A stretch of DNA of 64,000 nt from CAJBNH01 sp964447285 (GCA_964447285.1 CAYURO010000006.1:1-64000); one strand, 5' to 3'. Positions 19,626-27,944 are shown, numbered from the stretch's first letter. A program made the numbers and translations. Notes: generated by a model not told the origin, from the sequence alone.

Positions 19626-20360
19626 TCAGAACTCCTCTCCGGGCCTCAGGAAACGCCACATGCCCTCGCGCAGCTTGCCCAACCGGACGCGGCCGATCCG
19701 CACCCGCTTCAACCCCGTGACCTTCAAGCCCACGGCCTCGCACATGCGGCGGATCTGCCGCTTGCGGCCCTCGCGCAGCACGAACCGCAGCTGACCGTCG
19801 TTCAGCCACTCGACCTGCGCGGGCTCCAGCGCCCTGCCGTCCATGGTCAGGCCGTGGCGCAGGCGCTCGAGCCCCCCCGGAGCCAGCAACCCCTCAACCC
19901 GCACGAGGTACTCCTTCTCCATCTCGGAGTCCTCGCCGATCAACTGTCGCGCGATCCGCCCGTCCTGCGTGAAGACCAGCAGCCCTTTCGAGTCGATGTC
20001 AAGCCGACCCGCCACCGCAAGTCCGCGCATATGCTCAGGATGAAGCCGTGGTCCGGGGAAGTCGGGGTCCTGTCGCTCGGGTGTGATCAACACGATGGCC
20101 GGTTCGTAGCCGTGTTCGGGCTGGGCCGACACGAAACCGATCGGCTTGTGCATCAAGATCGTCGCCAGGTCGGACTGCTGCCGCTTCGCACGAGAGTCCA
20201 GTTCGATCTGCTGATCGCGCAGGATCCGGGTCCCCAGCTGATCGACCACTTGACCGTCCACGCGCACCCAACCGCGCTCGATATAGACGTCGGCCTCTCG
20301 ACGAGAGCACAGGCCGCGCTCGGCCATCACCTTGGACAGGCGGACGGGTTCTTCTGACAT
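19626..20360 (-). CDS. RsuA/RluB/RluF-family rRNA pseudouridine synthase
   Basis: Converts a specific uridine in rRNA to pseudouridine. The N-terminal S4 domain reads VRLSKVMAERGLCSRREAD. The catalytic stretch GRLDIDSKGLLVFTQDG contains the essential Asp, and EKEYLVRVEG and REGRKRQIRRMCEAVG complete the family signature; the last resembles RluF more than RluB. It has 244 residues. The ATG at 20360 is chosen over one five codons upstream because AGAGG lies 8 nt before it. It leads a probable operon with the MFS and LysR genes and is divergent from the thioredoxin-like lipoprotein at 20563. Confidence 0.92.
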   Translation of the reverse strand: MSEEPVRLSKVMAERGLCSRREADVYIERGWVRVDGQVVDQLGTRILRDQQIELDSRAKRQQSDLATILMHKPIGFVSAQPEHGYEPAIVLITPERQDPDFPGPRLHPEHMRGLAVAGRLDIDSKGLLVFTQDGRIARQLIGEDSEMEKEYLVRVEGLLAPGGLERLRHGLTMDGRALEPAQVEWLNDGQLRFVLREGRKRQIRRMCEAVGLKVTGLKRVRIGRVRLGKLREGMWRFLRPGEEF

Positions 20361-20478
20361 CGGCGGCCTCTGCATGTCGCGTCGACCAAGCGTACGCGCG
20401 ACGCGAAGCTTGGGGGCCGCGCACTCTACCCGCCACGGCTCTGAAGGGCCAGCTTGAACAGCAACTTGCGCAGACTGC

Positions 20479-20508
20479 TTGCGGAAACCTGCGGTGCCCC
20501 CCTATTCT
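20479..20508 (+). promoter_or_regulatory. Putative promoter of the thioredoxin-like lipoprotein
   Basis: TTGCGG, an 18-bp spacer, then TATTCT on the plus strand, about 55 bp before the ATG at 20563. Assigned by consensus similarity only. Confidence 0.35.
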
Positions 20509-20562
20509 TGGCGACTTCGGCGCTTCTGCCGCCAACCCCGCTTATCGCCTTCCGGAGCTTCC

Positions 20563-21954
20563 ATGTCTTTCCGCTCGCTTGCGGCCGTAATGACCGCCGC
20601 GCTGGCTCTTTTGTCCGCGTGTGACTCCACCCCCGGCAGCTCGGCCACGGCCGACACCTCCACTTGGGACCCCAACAACGGGGTACCCGACGTCGTGATC
20701 GACGTGGAAGATGTCGCCCCGCGCGCCGGCTCGAACGGATTGCCCTGCGCGACGAACGAAGCGTGCGACAGCGGCATTTGCTTCGGTGGCCACTGCGCCA
20801 AGGCCTGCACCGCTCCTGCGGACTGCGGCACCGACGAGTGGTGCGGCAGCGACGACGGCAAGCGCTTGCTCTGCTATTCCGCCAAGTATCCCGCCGGCCT
20901 GGGCGCTTCCTGCGCCATCACCGGAACTTGCGACACGAATTTGGCGTGCGCCGGCAACCCCGAGGCCTCGACCTCCTATTGCACCGGCGCCTGCATCAAC
21001 GACACCGACTGCCCGCCCGCGATGGCCTGCACCGACACGGGCGACAAGAAGGTCTGCCTCGAGCGCAACTTCTGCGACGACTGCAAGCACGACGGCCAGT
21101 GCAAGGACGGCGGCCGCTGCGTCAAGCAGGGCGAGCGCAGCTTCTGCACCCAGCCGTGCCACAAGGGCAGCACCGAGTGCCCGCGTTATGCCAAGTGCGT
21201 GGACGTCGGAGCGGGCGACTGGCAGTGCGTGCACAGCGCCGGCACCTGCGACGGCGACGGCAGCATGTGCAGCCCCTGCAACTCTGGGAACACCTGCGCC
21301 GACGGTCTGTGCCTGACGTTCGGCCACACCAAGGAGAGCTTCTGCACGGTCGGCTGCACCGCCGGCAAGTGCGACACGGGCTACTCCTGCGAGTCGATCC
21401 CGCTGAGCGCCGGAACCAAGAGCTCTGAGTGCGTCCCCGCCGCCCCAACGAGTCAGTGCGTCGCCAAGCTGGCGACCATCATGAAGGCTGGCGACACCTT
21501 GGCTGACCTGTCCGTGGTCGGCTATCTCGACACCGACGACAACGGCAGCCTGGCCAACGAAGACCCGCACGTCATCAAGCTCTCCGACTTCGCCGACTCG
21601 CATGAGTTCATCCTGATCAACGTGGTCGCCGGCTGGTGCGGCTACTGCGCGCAAGAGACCAAGGAAGTGAAGGCGGTGCTGAAGGCCTATCCCAACCTGC
21701 AGTTCTTCCAGGTCCTGTTCGACGGCGCGACGCAGAACAGCACGCCCACCCTCAAGCTGGCCCGGCAGTGGATCTCGCAGTTGAACGCGGGCGGCGTGGT
21801 CGGCGTCGACCCGAACCAGGACTTCTGGGCCTACAACACCGGCGACGGCCCCCCGCTGAACATCCTGATCGACGCCAAGACCCGCAAGGTCAAGCACAAG
21901 TGGAACGGATTGCCGAACACTTCGCTGATCAACTACCTCAAGCCCATGCTGTAA
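20563..21954 (+). CDS. Lipoprotein with Cys-rich N-terminus and thioredoxin-like C-terminal domain
   Basis: A 463-residue predicted lipoprotein (lipobox LLSAC, Cys20). Residues about 60-300 are Cys-rich, with repeats such as CATNEACDSGICFGGHC and CNSGNTCADGLC. The C-terminal part (from about residue 315) is a TlpA/thioredoxin-like fold with IKLSDFADSHEF, INVVAGWCGYCAQE (a CxxC redox site) and a late PPLNILID segment with the cis-Pro. It is likely a periplasmic or surface thiol-disulphide protein; partners could include the many Cys-rich lipoproteins nearby (inference). The ATG at 20563 has GGAG 6 nt upstream. It is followed 15 bp later by a second thioredoxin-fused gene. Confidence 0.88.
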   Translation: MSFRSLAAVMTAALALLSACDSTPGSSATADTSTWDPNNGVPDVVIDVEDVAPRAGSNGLPCATNEACDSGICFGGHCAKACTAPADCGTDEWCGSDDGKRLLCYSAKYPAGLGASCAITGTCDTNLACAGNPEASTSYCTGACINDTDCPPAMACTDTGDKKVCLERNFCDDCKHDGQCKDGGRCVKQGERSFCTQPCHKGSTECPRYAKCVDVGAGDWQCVHSAGTCDGDGSMCSPCNSGNTCADGLCLTFGHTKESFCTVGCTAGKCDTGYSCESIPLSAGTKSSECVPAAPTSQCVAKLATIMKAGDTLADLSVVGYLDTDDNGSLANEDPHVIKLSDFADSHEFILINVVAGWCGYCAQETKEVKAVLKAYPNLQFFQVLFDGATQNSTPTLKLARQWISQLNAGGVVGVDPNQDFWAYNTGDGPPLNILIDAKTRKVKHKWNGLPNTSLINYLKPML

Positions 21955-21969
21955 ATCGCCGGAGCCCGC

Positions 21970-23334
21970 ATGACCGCCCGCCTGCTCCTCGTGGCCGTGT
22001 TGACCCTCGCCGCCTCGCTCGCTCCCCGGCCGTCTCTCGGCCAGTGCGCCACCTGAACGAGCCCTGCTCTCCCGGTGGGAGACGTCAACCTCGGAGATTC
22101 CGGGCCCTCGGACGGCGCGCAAGCCTGGCGCCTCCGCGGCAGCCTCATGTACGGCTATGCCACCGCGGACTCGTACTACAAGCACGCGGAACCCGTCATC
22201 AACGACGACGAATACGCCATGTCGATGCATGTGGCGGTCGTCGGCGCCACCGTCGAGAGCCCTTGGGGCACCTCGGCCTCGCTGATGGTCCCGTATCTGC
22301 AGCTGTACTACCTGCGCCTGTTCGTGCCTGAGGTCGCCAATCACGGCATCGGAGACGTCGAGCTGCGTTTCCGCCAGGACGTCGGCACGTTGTGGAACCA
22401 GCGCAAGGGGCCCCGCCTCGCCGTCACGCTGGGTGCCGTCGCGCCAACCGGCCGCTACACGGAACGCACGTTGCAGAGCCGCTTCGACTTGGTCGACTCT
22501 GACCCGTTTGCGTCGGCCGTCGGCGATTCGCCCGTGGCACGCGACCTATCGCTCGGCCGCGGCGTCTGGTGGCTGCTGGCGGACGCTGAAGTCAGCGCGC
22601 AGGTCCTCTCGACCGTTGGCGTCTCGGCCAACGTGGTCACCCGCACCCCGATGACCAAGGGCAGCGACGGCTTCGACTGGGGCGAGGACGTCCGCTTGGG
22701 CCTCGGCGCACGCTGGTCCGCATGGCCGGGCCGGCTGACCGCGTCGGTGGCCGGCGAGCTGCAGCACCGCTGGGAGAGCACCGAGCTGGCAGAGGTCGGC
22801 CGCGTGAAGTACCCCAACGGCGGCACCTGGATCAGTGCGACCCCCAGCCTGCTGGTCACGCTGACGTCGAATCTGGCCATGAACGCATCGGTTCGCTACC
22901 CCCTCAGTCGTGACGTGATGGGCAAGCAAGGCGTGCAGAACCCCTCGTACTACGTTGGGTTTTCCGGAAGCTTGAGCGTGGGCACCCCGACCGGCGCCGT
23001 GCCGCTGCCGGTCGACGTGTCTGCCGTGGCTCCTGAGATCGCCGCGCTGCGGGTGCCGGGCACAGTGACGCTGGTGGACTACTGGGCGACGTGGTGTGAG
23101 CCCTGCACACGGCTGACGGCCCAGATCGAAGCGCAGCTGGCCGGACGGACCGACGTGGCCGTGCGCCGTGTAGACGCCACCGAGTGGTCGCCCGAGGACT
23201 GGCAGCGCCTGCTGCCGAATGTGCCGGGACTGCCCGTGATCGACGTGTTCGACGCCCAAGGCCAGCGACTGGTGCGGCTGACGGGAGAGGACGCGTTTCG
23301 TTTCGCTGAGCACCTGCCCACCAACGCAAAATAG
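21970..23334 (+). CDS. Predicted outer-surface domain fused to thioredoxin; interrupted by in-frame TGA at codon 29
   Basis: From the ATG at 21970 (GGAG upstream) a signal peptide reads MTARLLLVAVLTLAASL and continues to LGQCAT. A TGA at 22054-22056 then interrupts the same frame, which runs on for 425 more codons. The middle region (about 30-330) is rich in alternating polar and aromatic beta segments (LRGSLMYGYATADSYYK, SLLVTLTSNLAMNASVRY) and resembles outer-membrane transporter-like beta-barrels. The C-terminus is a complete thioredoxin domain with VDYWATWCEPCTRL and the cis-Pro loop PGLPVIDVF. Restart at GTG 22075 would lose the signal peptide. TGA is used as a normal stop elsewhere in the window, so this is a nonsense mutation, an assembly error or, less likely, a recoded codon. 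Confidence 0.7.
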
Positions 23335-23608
23335 ACCCGGCGTCCAAGGTTTTCACCTTCGGGGGGAGGACGCCGGGGCGGGGGGCCAACTGGTTGAACC
23401 GTCCGGCTCGCCCGACCAAGGGGGGGGGTCGGTCGGGCGAGCCGGTTTCGGTACGGCGGTGTGCGCATGGGGGGGACCAGCGGACACCGGGGCTTCGTCG
23501 TTCGGAGCGGTCGAGGGAAGAGATACGACCGACACCAGCGGGGGGGGCTGCTGGTGAACTCCGAACCGAGCCACGTGTAGAAGCTATAACACGTTGCGTG
23601 CCAGTCCC
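23328..23608 (-). ncRNA. Candidate structured non-coding RNA with C-tract hairpin loops
   Basis: Read leftwards, four inverted repeats follow one another. 23533-23556 has a 7-bp stem and C8 loop. 23457-23489 has a 6-bp stem with C7 in the loop. 23403-23445 has a 15-bp perfect stem with C9 in the loop. 23336-23377 has a 10-bp stem with C6 and an inner AAGGT-GAAA-ACCTT hairpin. The inner loop is a GNRA tetraloop only on this strand, and TCTATTTT follows the last stem, as in an intrinsic terminator. A promoter-like sequence sits at 23615-23644. C-rich loops in bacterial RNAs can pair with Shine-Dalgarno sequences. Transcription itself is not shown. Confidence 0.4.
23336..23377 (-). terminator. 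Putative intrinsic terminator (minus strand)
   Basis: Perfect 10-bp stem (23336-23345 with 23368-23377) containing a smaller hairpin with GAAA loop. On the minus strand it is followed by TCTATTTT. It overlaps the last codons of the plus-strand gene only through that T-tract. Confidence 0.5.
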
Positions 23609-23614
23609 GGCGAA

Positions 23615-23644
23615 TAGTTACAAGTCACTGTTTTATCACGCCAA
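23615..23644 (-). promoter_or_regulatory. Putative leftward promoter of the candidate ncRNA
   Basis: Minus strand: TTGGCG, an 18-bp AT-rich spacer, then TAACTA. This is one of the few AT-rich patches of the region. It lies between the hexamer array (upstream) and the C-loop hairpins (downstream). Confidence 0.4.
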
Positions 23645-23676
23645 CTTTGCCAAGGCCCCGGATCCGCCCGCGAGGT

Positions 23677-23736
23677 GAGACACCCGATTTGTCTCGCCAT
23701 GTCTCACAGTGTCTCGCGCATGTCTCATCTGAGACA
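23677..23736. promoter_or_regulatory. Array of six TGTCTC/GAGACA hexamers, mostly 10-11 bp apart
   Basis: TGTCTC begins at 23690, 23700, 23710 and 23721; the inverted form GAGACA begins at 23677 and 23731. Steps are 13, 10, 10, 11 and 10 bp, so five of the sites fall on one face of the helix. The last pair forms TGTCTC-ATCT-GAGACA, a perfect inverted repeat. This looks like a cooperative binding site for a regulator, centred about 100 bp upstream of the leftward promoter. Confidence 0.6.
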
Positions 23737-23913
23737 CTCTCCGCAAACCTCCAGTTAAGTCGGGAACTTCCAGGTCTGGCTGCAGGCGAGGACGTCCCAT
23801 CCTCTCTTGCACGACAGGCCGACATGCGCAGCGCCGCCCTCCCGCAGGCCCTGGAGGTCCTGAGAGCGCGCAGACTGTCGGGGAGAGTCAAAGGGGAGAG
23901 GGGGCGGCCGCGC

Positions 23914-26331
23914 CTACTTCAGCGCCGCGCCGCCTGGATAGCCGTAGCTGACGAAGTCCGCGTAGCCGTAGACCAGCAGGCCAACGGGGGCTTCGGCGGT
24001 CAGCTTGTTCACGCCTTGCAGCACGGGAATGCGCGCCCCACTCCAACCCGCTGCAATCGCCTTGAAGTCGCCCGCGGCGATCGGCGCTCCGTTGAGGAGC
24101 ATGGGCGTGCCCGTCGGGGCCACGATGTTCACGTAGTTCGACTTGTACTTGTCGGGCACGAGGAAGATGTACTCGTTCAGGTACTGGTCGGTCGCCAGGT
24201 TCATGATCATCGCAGGGTCGCCTGTCTTGGCGTCGTTGGCTTCCTGGATGTTCGGGCAGTCGGCGTTCTTGACGCATGACCACGGCACGCCGGTCGTCAT
24301 GAACGCCTTGCACACCTTCTGGCCACCAAACTTGCCGTCGCACGTGTCGTTGTTGGGATTCGGCGCGTTGGCCGACGCCATGTACTGCGCGACCTGAACG
24401 GGCTTGTTGGACGTCATCACGAAGTCCTGCGTCGACTCGAACTCGAACCACTGGCCCTTGGACAGCTGGGGGATGTCGACCTGCTTGGGGTCCGTGTCGA
24501 TCAGCGTGAAGTCTTCCGCGGCCAAGACGCGATAGGCGTCCTTCTCTGCGCCGCGCGGCTGCAGCTTGGTGGCCACGTACATGGTGCCCCATGAGGAGAT
24601 CGGGAACAGCTGCTCCTCCAAGTGGTCGGCGCAGCAGGTCTTGGGGCAGTCGTCGTTGGTCTGGCACGCCCAGCCTTGGTACTCGCACACGCCGTTGATG
24701 CAGTGGTCGGTGTTGGGCGAGTTGGAGGCCTCAGAACCGCCAAACACGGCGATCGGCTTGTCCGCCTGAATCCACGTGCCGGTCGGGTCGGTGCCGTTGA
24801 TGTTCGTCTCTACGTTGAGGACCTGACCCTGAGTCAACGTGAACTGTTGCGTCATGCCGGGCTTCAGCGCCGGGACGTCCCCGCCGCCCGCTGCTGTCAC
24901 GGCCGAGCTCAGCACGGTGACGATGGTCTCGCCGATCGAGGTGCCCACGACCGTGAAATACGACCGCAGCTCGGCGTGCGTTTGCTCGCGCGTCATCACC
25001 CAGTACTCGTTGCCGATGCCGTTGGACGGCAGCAGCAGCGAGGCGTCGTTCGAGAACACGTCGTAATTCTGCAGCGGATTGAACTGGTAAGCGACGATCG
25101 GCTTGTCGGACTGGATGCGGTAGACGCGCTTGTTGATGCTGGACCCGTCCTGGTTGCCCGTCTTGGTCGCGTCCGTCTTCCACACAGGATCCGGGAGGTT
25201 GAGGATCTTCAGGCCGCCCGCAGGCACCTGATAGCTGGCCGTCATGCCGTTGCCCGCAGTGACCGTGACGAGCGCGGGGGCGGTGGTGGTGTTCGAGATG
25301 ATGACCGAGAACTGCGCGTTCTGGGCGTCGCAGAAACCGGTGGCGCTGGAACACGGCACGTACGCGTTGTCGAGGTCGACCGCCCAGTAGTCGCAACCGA
25401 CGTTGGTGTTCGACTTGATGTCCGAGGCACACGGGTCCAGACACAGACCACCCAGGCACGTCCAGCCGTTTGCCGAACAGTTCTGCGAGACTTGGTACTG
25501 CGAGCCGTCTGGGGCGCACTCCATCGCGTTGTCGCCCATGCAGATCTTCGAGCCGGGGACGCAGACCTGACACTTGCCGGCGACGCACTCCTCACCCTCG
25601 TCACACATGTCGACGACCATGGTTCCCGAGCCGGCTTCGTTGCACTTCAGCAGCTTGGTGCTCTTGGCGCTGGCACCTTCCGGCTTGGCGCAAAAGAACT
25701 TGTTGGGCTGGCAAGCCAGGCACTTGGTGCCAGAGCACACCGGCTTGTCGTCCGGGCAGCTCTCGACCGTGAACGACTTGCCGTCGGAGTTGCAGGTCTC
25801 GAGGAAGTCGCCCTTGCAGGCCACGGCACCCGGCTTGCAGGCGACGGGTACACACTTGTAATTCTGGCAGTTGTTGGTGGTGGGGCAGTTCAGGCCGACC
25901 AAGCACTCGACGCACTTCTGGATGGCGACGGCGCAGAACGGGGTCTTGGTGTCGGGGATGTTCGCGCAGACCTTGTTGGTGGTGCAGATGGGGCCGGTGT
26001 CGATGTCTACGTTGACGTCGGTCGCGCTGGTGTCGGTGCCCGGGTTGGTCGTGTCCTCGACCGCCGTGTCGTCGGTGCCGTCCGGGATCGCTGCGTCCAG
26101 GTCCACATCCTCGCCGGTGGTGTCCACGTCGTCGGCGTCCCCGCCCGTGTCGACGTCCACCGCATCCGTCTTGATGTCCGGAAGGTCCTTGGGCTTGTCG
26201 ATGCTGACGTCGGCGAAGGGGTCAGACGGGGTGATAGGCGTCGTGGTGTTGCTGCAGCCGATGGCGGCGAACGCAAAGGCGAGAACCACCAGGTGCAAGG
26301 CGCGGGTTCCGGAAGTGACAAACGCAGACAT
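23914..26331 (-). CDS. Lipoprotein with IgGFc-binding-protein-like domain
   Basis: An 805-residue predicted lipoprotein (lipobox AAIGC, Cys26). An Asp/Thr-rich linker (about 30-115) is followed by Cys-rich modules (115-310). The long C-terminal half resembles the N-terminal domain of IgGFc-binding protein (FCGBP): GCDYWAVDLDNAYV, IQSDKPIVAYQFNPL, LLLPSNGIGNEYWVM, and the ending LLVYGYADFVSYGYPGG. The domain occurs in many bacterial surface proteins of the myxobacterial type and may bind glycoproteins or mucins (inference from the family name only). The ATG at 26331 has GAGG upstream. It lies 38 bp downstream of pdxB on the same strand. Confidence 0.9.
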   Translation of the reverse strand: MSAFVTSGTRALHLVVLAFAFAAIGCSNTTTPITPSDPFADVSIDKPKDLPDIKTDAVDVDTGGDADDVDTTGEDVDLDAAIPDGTDDTAVEDTTNPGTDTSATDVNVDIDTGPICTTNKVCANIPDTKTPFCAVAIQKCVECLVGLNCPTTNNCQNYKCVPVACKPGAVACKGDFLETCNSDGKSFTVESCPDDKPVCSGTKCLACQPNKFFCAKPEGASAKSTKLLKCNEAGSGTMVVDMCDEGEECVAGKCQVCVPGSKICMGDNAMECAPDGSQYQVSQNCSANGWTCLGGLCLDPCASDIKSNTNVGCDYWAVDLDNAYVPCSSATGFCDAQNAQFSVIISNTTTAPALVTVTAGNGMTASYQVPAGGLKILNLPDPVWKTDATKTGNQDGSSINKRVYRIQSDKPIVAYQFNPLQNYDVFSNDASLLLPSNGIGNEYWVMTREQTHAELRSYFTVVGTSIGETIVTVLSSAVTAAGGGDVPALKPGMTQQFTLTQGQVLNVETNINGTDPTGTWIQADKPIAVFGGSEASNSPNTDHCINGVCEYQGWACQTNDDCPKTCCADHLEEQLFPISSWGTMYVATKLQPRGAEKDAYRVLAAEDFTLIDTDPKQVDIPQLSKGQWFEFESTQDFVMTSNKPVQVAQYMASANAPNPNNDTCDGKFGGQKVCKAFMTTGVPWSCVKNADCPNIQEANDAKTGDPAMIMNLATDQYLNEYIFLVPDKYKSNYVNIVAPTGTPMLLNGAPIAAGDFKAIAAGWSGARIPVLQGVNKLTAEAPVGLLVYGYADFVSYGYPGGAALK

Positions 26332-26369
26332 GTCGAAGCCTCGGGGCCGCTCTCGGATTACGGCAGGTC

Positions 26370-27509
26370 TTACAGCATACGCGAGCCCGGAGCCAGCGAC
26401 AACGATTGCTCACATGTTCGAAACGAGCCCAAGGGCCGCTCGTCACCGGCGGTTTCGACGCGGGCGTGATCGTGACGCTGCGTGCGAAACAGGGAGGCCT
26501 CGACCTGTCCTGACTGCCGCAGCGCAGCCGTGCCGTGAAACGCCGCGGTCGCGCGATCCAGCGCCGCAAACGGCTCCAACGCCGCGTGGGCACCGCGGAT
26601 TTGCACCGACTCGCGGACGGCCGTTGCCAGATCGACCGCATCCGCCGGCAACCCCACGAACGTGCGCAACCCTGCGACCGACCGAGCGGCCACCTGCAGC
26701 TTGCCCTCGATGCTGTGGCCCGCGATGTGAGGTGTCGCCAGGTCGCAGGCAAGGATGACGTCCAGTTGCGGCCGCGGCTCGCTCTTCCACGTGTCGATGG
26801 CCAGCCCTGCCAAGTGGCCGGACGTCCGCAGGAATGCCGCGGACTCCTCGTCCAGCACACCCCCTCGCGCCGAGTTCAGCACCACCGCGCCTGCCAGCCG
26901 CTGCAGCCGCGAGCGGTCGAGCAGGTGCAACGTCGGGTGCCGGCCCCCGTGCTCCAGCGGCACGTGCAGCGTCACGGCGTCCAGACCACCGGCGGACAGG
27001 GCGTCGGCCAAATCCATCGAAGCGAAGCCGGGTTCGCGCTCGGCCCGCGGCGGATCGCAGGGTACGATGACGGCGCCCTGGGTCTGCAACCGGGTGGCCA
27101 CCGCCGAGCCCACCGCCCCGACACCGACAACAAGAATCCGCTTCCCTTTCAGTGACGTGCCCCACAGCCGATGCAGCGCCCACGCCACCCAGTCGGCCAC
27201 GGCCAGCGCGTTGCCGCCATGACCCGTGAAGAGCCGCACGCCGCGGGTCGCCAGGTCGTCGGGATCCATGTGGTCCACGCCTGAGGACAACGTCGCGACT
27301 GCGCGCAAGTCCTTGGCGCGACCCAGGATCTCGGCTGTCAGGTGCGTGACCGACCGCAGCAACAGCGCATCCGCCCGTGACAAGCCCGCCGTCAGCTCGT
27401 CCGGCCGGTCCGCGGCAAACGTCGTCACATGGAACCCGTCCAGCCACGACACAGGCAAGGCTTGCGCCGAGCCATCCCACACCGCGCGATCCACCAGCAG
27501 CCGCACCAT
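26370..27509 (-). CDS. pdxB: Erythronate-4-phosphate dehydrogenase (PdxB-like)
   Basis: NAD-dependent oxidation of 4-phospho-D-erythronate in the DXP-dependent pyridoxal 5'-phosphate pathway. It has 379 residues, the normal PdxB length. The D-2-hydroxyacid dehydrogenase core shows LLLRSVTHLTAEIL, VATLSSGVDHMD, GNALAVADWVAWAL, the NAD-binding VVGVGAVGSAVA, NSARGGVLDEE with the catalytic Arg, and TPHIAGHSIEGK with the catalytic His, a phrase characteristic of PdxB. The C-terminal dimerisation region follows. The ATG at 27509 starts 3 bp after the stop of the EVE gene, with GGAGTAGG spanning the junction, so the genes are coupled. A divergent 2-hydroxyacid dehydrogenase of other specificity is possible. 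Confidence 0.85.
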   Translation of the reverse strand: MVRLLVDRAVWDGSAQALPVSWLDGFHVTTFAADRPDELTAGLSRADALLLRSVTHLTAEILGRAKDLRAVATLSSGVDHMDPDDLATRGVRLFTGHGGNALAVADWVAWALHRLWGTSLKGKRILVVGVGAVGSAVATRLQTQGAVIVPCDPPRAEREPGFASMDLADALSAGGLDAVTLHVPLEHGGRHPTLHLLDRSRLQRLAGAVVLNSARGGVLDEESAAFLRTSGHLAGLAIDTWKSEPRPQLDVILACDLATPHIAGHSIEGKLQVAARSVAGLRTFVGLPADAVDLATAVRESVQIRGAHAALEPFAALDRATAAFHGTAALRQSGQVEASLFRTQRHDHARVETAGDERPLGSFRTCEQSLSLAPGSRML

Positions 27510-27512
27510 CGC

Positions 27513-27944
27513 CTACTCCGGGTCCGGGGTGTTGGCCAGCGCCAGAAGCCGTTGCCACTCATGGGGTTGCAGGGGAACGACGCTCAGGCGGTTCTCGCGC
27601 AGCAGGCGGATCCCCTCCAGAGGCCCCCCAGCGACTGCCTCGTGCTTGATGGCGTCCAGGGTCACGGGGCGCGCCAAGGCGACCAGCGGCTGGACCTCAA
27701 CCGCCACCCAACGCGGGTCGTCGGTCGTGGGGTCGGCAAAGGCCGCGCGGCTGACGCGCGCGATGCCGACCGCCTGCTTCTGCGAGACGCTGTGGTAGAT
27801 CAGCGCGCGGTCACCGACCTGCATCGCGGACAAGCGGTTGCGCGCCGTGTAGTTGCGCACGCCGTCCCAGGTCGCCTGACCATCGCGCACCAGATCCTGC
27901 CACGAGAAGGTCTCGGGTTCGGTCTTCATCAGCCAGTTCGCCAT
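27513..27944 (-). CDS. EVE-domain protein
   Basis: A 143-residue protein that is a single EVE domain (PUA-like fold), related to thymocyte nuclear protein 1. It begins MANWLMKTEPETFSW, the classical EVE start (WLxKTEPxxfs), followed by TWDGVRNYTARNRLSAMQVGD and the aromatic cage region ALIYHSVS. EVE domains read modified bases in DNA or RNA; the ligand here is unknown. GGAGGGGAAG precedes the ATG at 27944. First gene of a probable operon with pdxB and perhaps the IgGFc-like lipoprotein. Confidence 0.93.
   Translation of the reverse strand: MANWLMKTEPETFSWQDLVRDGQATWDGVRNYTARNRLSAMQVGDRALIYHSVSQKQAVGIARVSRAAFADPTTDDPRWVAVEVQPLVALARPVTLDAIKHEAVAGGPLEGIRLLRENRLSVVPLQPHEWQRLLALANTPDPE

Larger units (their letters stand above)
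23335..23913. other. 579-bp intergenic region between convergent genes
   Basis: No open frame here has convincing coding character. The left part holds four hairpins with homopolymeric C/G loops, the middle a leftward promoter-like sequence, and 23677-23736 an array of TGTCTC/GAGACA hexamers. From 23740 to 23913 nothing was recognised. See the separate ncRNA, promoter and repeat entries. Confidence 0.7.

Noticed and set aside
22054..22056. In-frame TGA interpreted as selenocysteine
   Set aside because: The position is just after the signal peptide and not at a redox motif; no SECIS-like hairpin was recognised downstream. Nonsense mutation or assembly error is simpler, though not excluded.
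23394..23678. 94-residue plus-strand frame in the hairpin region
   Set aside because: No Shine-Dalgarno, biased low-complexity composition, and it runs through the inverted repeats.
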